From CAYLJO01 sp964383905 (GTDB lineage Bacteria > Acidobacteriota > Blastocatellia > Pyrinomonadales > Pyrinomonadaceae), in the NCBI GenBank assembly GCA_964383905.1, contig CAYLJO010000028.1, positions 1 to 42,758 on the forward strand: a stretch of DNA of 42,758 nt, read 5' to 3'. Shown in pieces: positions 41,409-42,758 of this stretch. The notes beneath the pieces were generated by a model. That model was not told where the DNA came from and ran no database searches. It saw nothing but the letters and a program-made list of their open reading frames with translations. The position numbers were made by a program, and so were the translations under genes. Position 1 is the stretch's first letter. Every line of letters begins with the position of its first letter.

Positions 41409-42734
41409 ATGGGTAAATCTATCCTGATCAAAGGCGGCTCGCTCGTGACGATGGATCGGAAGAATTCCATCATCAGCGGGGATCTGCTGATCAGCGACGG
41501 TCGCATCAAGGGCACCGGTGAGGATGCCGGTCAAGCCGATCAAATAATAGACGCGCGAGGGTGCGCGGTCTTACCCGGCTTTGTGCAGACCCACGTACAT
41601 CTCTGCCAGACCCTGTTTCGCGGTGCCGCCGATGACCTTTCGTTGATGGATTGGCTGAAGAAGCGAATCTGGCCGATGGAGGCCGCGCATACGGCGCAGT
41701 CCGTAAGGGCATCAGCGCGCCTCGGCATTGCCGAGATGATCCGTGGTGGGACGACTTGCGCGCTCACGATGGAGACGGTAAATCACACGGGCGAAGTGTT
41801 TCGCGCCGTCGAGGAAACGGGTTTTCGTGCGACCGTCGGCAAATGCATGATGGATAAGGGGGAAGATGTCCCCGGCGCGCTTCGTGAAGAGACCGATGCC
41901 TCGATCGGTCTCTCGCTGACGCTCCTTGAGGAGTGGCACGGCCGCGCGGGAGGACGTATCCGTTACTGCTTTGCCCCGCGTTTCGCCGTCAGTTGTACAC
42001 GCGAGTTACTTGAGAAAGTCGCGCTTCTTGCCGACGAGCGCGGCGTGATGGTTCATACACATGCCTCGGAGAATCGCGCGGAGATCGAGATGGTCGAACG
42101 CGAGACGGGGCGGCGAAATATCCCATACCTTGACTCGCTCGGACTCGCCGCACCGCACGTTGCGCTCGCGCACTGCGTTCACTTAGACGATGCGGAGATG
42201 GAGACGCTCGCGCGCACCGGCGCGCACGTCCTTCATTGCCCCTCGTCCAATCTCAAGCTTGGCTCCGGCATCGCGCCGGTTAAAGCAATGCTCGAGCGCG
42301 GCGTCTCCGTCTCGCTTGGCGCTGACGGCGCGCCCTGCAATAACCGGCTTGAAATGTTCACAGAGATGCGAACCGCCGCGCTCCTGCAGAAAGCTATACA
42401 CGGCGCCGAAGTGTTGCCTGCGCGCCGCGTCCTGCGCCTCGCGACTATTGATGGCGCCCGCGCGCTCGGGTTGGATCATGAGATCGGGAGCCTAGAGGCC
42501 GGCAAACGCGGCGATGTGTCGATCATCAATCTCAATCGCCTTCACTCGACGCCGCACCCGGCGGACATTGTTTCCGCCATCGTCTATTCGGCGGAGGCGT
42601 CTGATGTTGAGAGTGTGATCATTGACGGCCGGTTAGCGATGCACGAACGCGAATTATTAACGCTGGACGAGAGGGAAGTGATAGATGAAGCCAACCGCGA
42701 GTCAGCTTTATTGATGCAGCGGGCCGGCGTCTGA
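41409..42734 (+). CDS. Amidohydrolase of the 5'-deoxyadenosine/S-adenosylhomocysteine deaminase type
   Basis: The 441-residue metal-dependent deaminase has the amidohydrolase metal ligands His62 and His64 (VQTHVHLCQTLFRG), MVHTHASENRAE, LAHCVHLDD and the catalytic Asp in LGADGAPCNNRLEMF. The GADGAPCNN form and overall length fit adenosine-analogue deaminases (MtaD/DadD), which deaminate 5'-deoxyadenosine, methylthioadenosine or SAH. The related TRZ/ATZ chlorohydrolases are an alternative. ATG 41409 is preferred; upstream in-frame codons lie within the repeat element. It is the last gene of the window. Confidence 0.87.
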   Translation: MGKSILIKGGSLVTMDRKNSIISGDLLISDGRIKGTGEDAGQADQIIDARGCAVLPGFVQTHVHLCQTLFRGAADDLSLMDWLKKRIWPMEAAHTAQSVRASARLGIAEMIRGGTTCALTMETVNHTGEVFRAVEETGFRATVGKCMMDKGEDVPGALREETDASIGLSLTLLEEWHGRAGGRIRYCFAPRFAVSCTRELLEKVALLADERGVMVHTHASENRAEIEMVERETGRRNIPYLDSLGLAAPHVALAHCVHLDDAEMETLARTGAHVLHCPSSNLKLGSGIAPVKAMLERGVSVSLGADGAPCNNRLEMFTEMRTAALLQKAIHGAEVLPARRVLRLATIDGARALGLDHEIGSLEAGKRGDVSIINLNRLHSTPHPADIVSAIVYSAEASDVESVIIDGRLAMHERELLTLDEREVIDEANRESALLMQRAGV

Positions 42735-42758
42735 TCTTTAATTATCGACTTGGTTATA

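Overview
The window looks like a chromosomal stretch of a GC-rich Gram-negative bacterium. The best guess is Acidobacteriota, perhaps class Blastocatellia. That is an inference from gene content: an exported S55 (SpoIVB-type) protein, a DUF885 peptidase, an exported dikinase-like protein, Tat-exported small enzymes, several lipoproteins and a split trp locus. No rRNA, tRNA, CRISPR array, intact insertion sequence or prophage is visible.

Left part, about 0.1-8.75 kb, minus strand. This is a chromate and oxidative-stress cluster in the order MFS transporter, Tat-exported Fe/Mn superoxide dismutase (chrC type), chrB, chrA, pepE, an ornithine cyclodeaminase/mu-crystallin family enzyme and a secreted double YVTN beta-propeller. 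The MFS and chrB promoters each have a 17-bp spacer and carry a TGTTAC/GTAACA palindrome inside the promoter, which suggests one shared repressor. A degraded coding remnant lies just upstream of the superoxide dismutase gene.

Middle part, about 8.9-25 kb. This is a mixed housekeeping and envelope region: a serine hydrolase overlapping a Gfo/Idh/MocA oxidoreductase, an ArnT-like GT39 glycosyltransferase, a DUF885 peptidase, an alpha/beta hydrolase whose nucleophile serine is replaced by Glu, mobA, a secreted S55-family protein with its motifs in permuted order, rsmG, a PLP decarboxylase coupled to an exported phosphohistidine/ATP-grasp dikinase-like protein, a frameshifted TPR lipoprotein, hisA and a 2,4-dienoyl-CoA reductase-like SDR.

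Right part, about 25-42.7 kb. trpE stands apart from trpG-trpD-trpC-trpF-(diguanylate cyclase)-trpB-trpA. Between the two trp blocks are a periplasmic cyclophilin, an ankyrin lipoprotein, a phytanoyl-CoA dioxygenase and three stand-alone receiver proteins with a truncated duplicate of one of them. A transposase remnant sits between trpC and trpF. After trpA come a Tat-exported cupin-like protein, a small conserved-looking protein, recA and a 5'-deoxyadenosine/SAH deaminase-type amidohydrolase.

The most unusual feature at the scale of the whole window is a set of AT-rich, word-repetitive, partly palindromic intergenic elements. They use word families such as AAAGGYAAAA, GGTCAGT, GGATGAA and GTCCAAA, and they lie just upstream of many start codons (GT39, alpha/beta hydrolase, S55 protein, SDR, trpE, trpG, trpC, trpF, amidohydrolase). 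Two copies, 36 of 39 identical in inverted orientation, bracket trpC and the transposase remnant. A second candidate novelty is a short RNA-like unit at about 29.71-29.81 kb with a good promoter and an intrinsic terminator.
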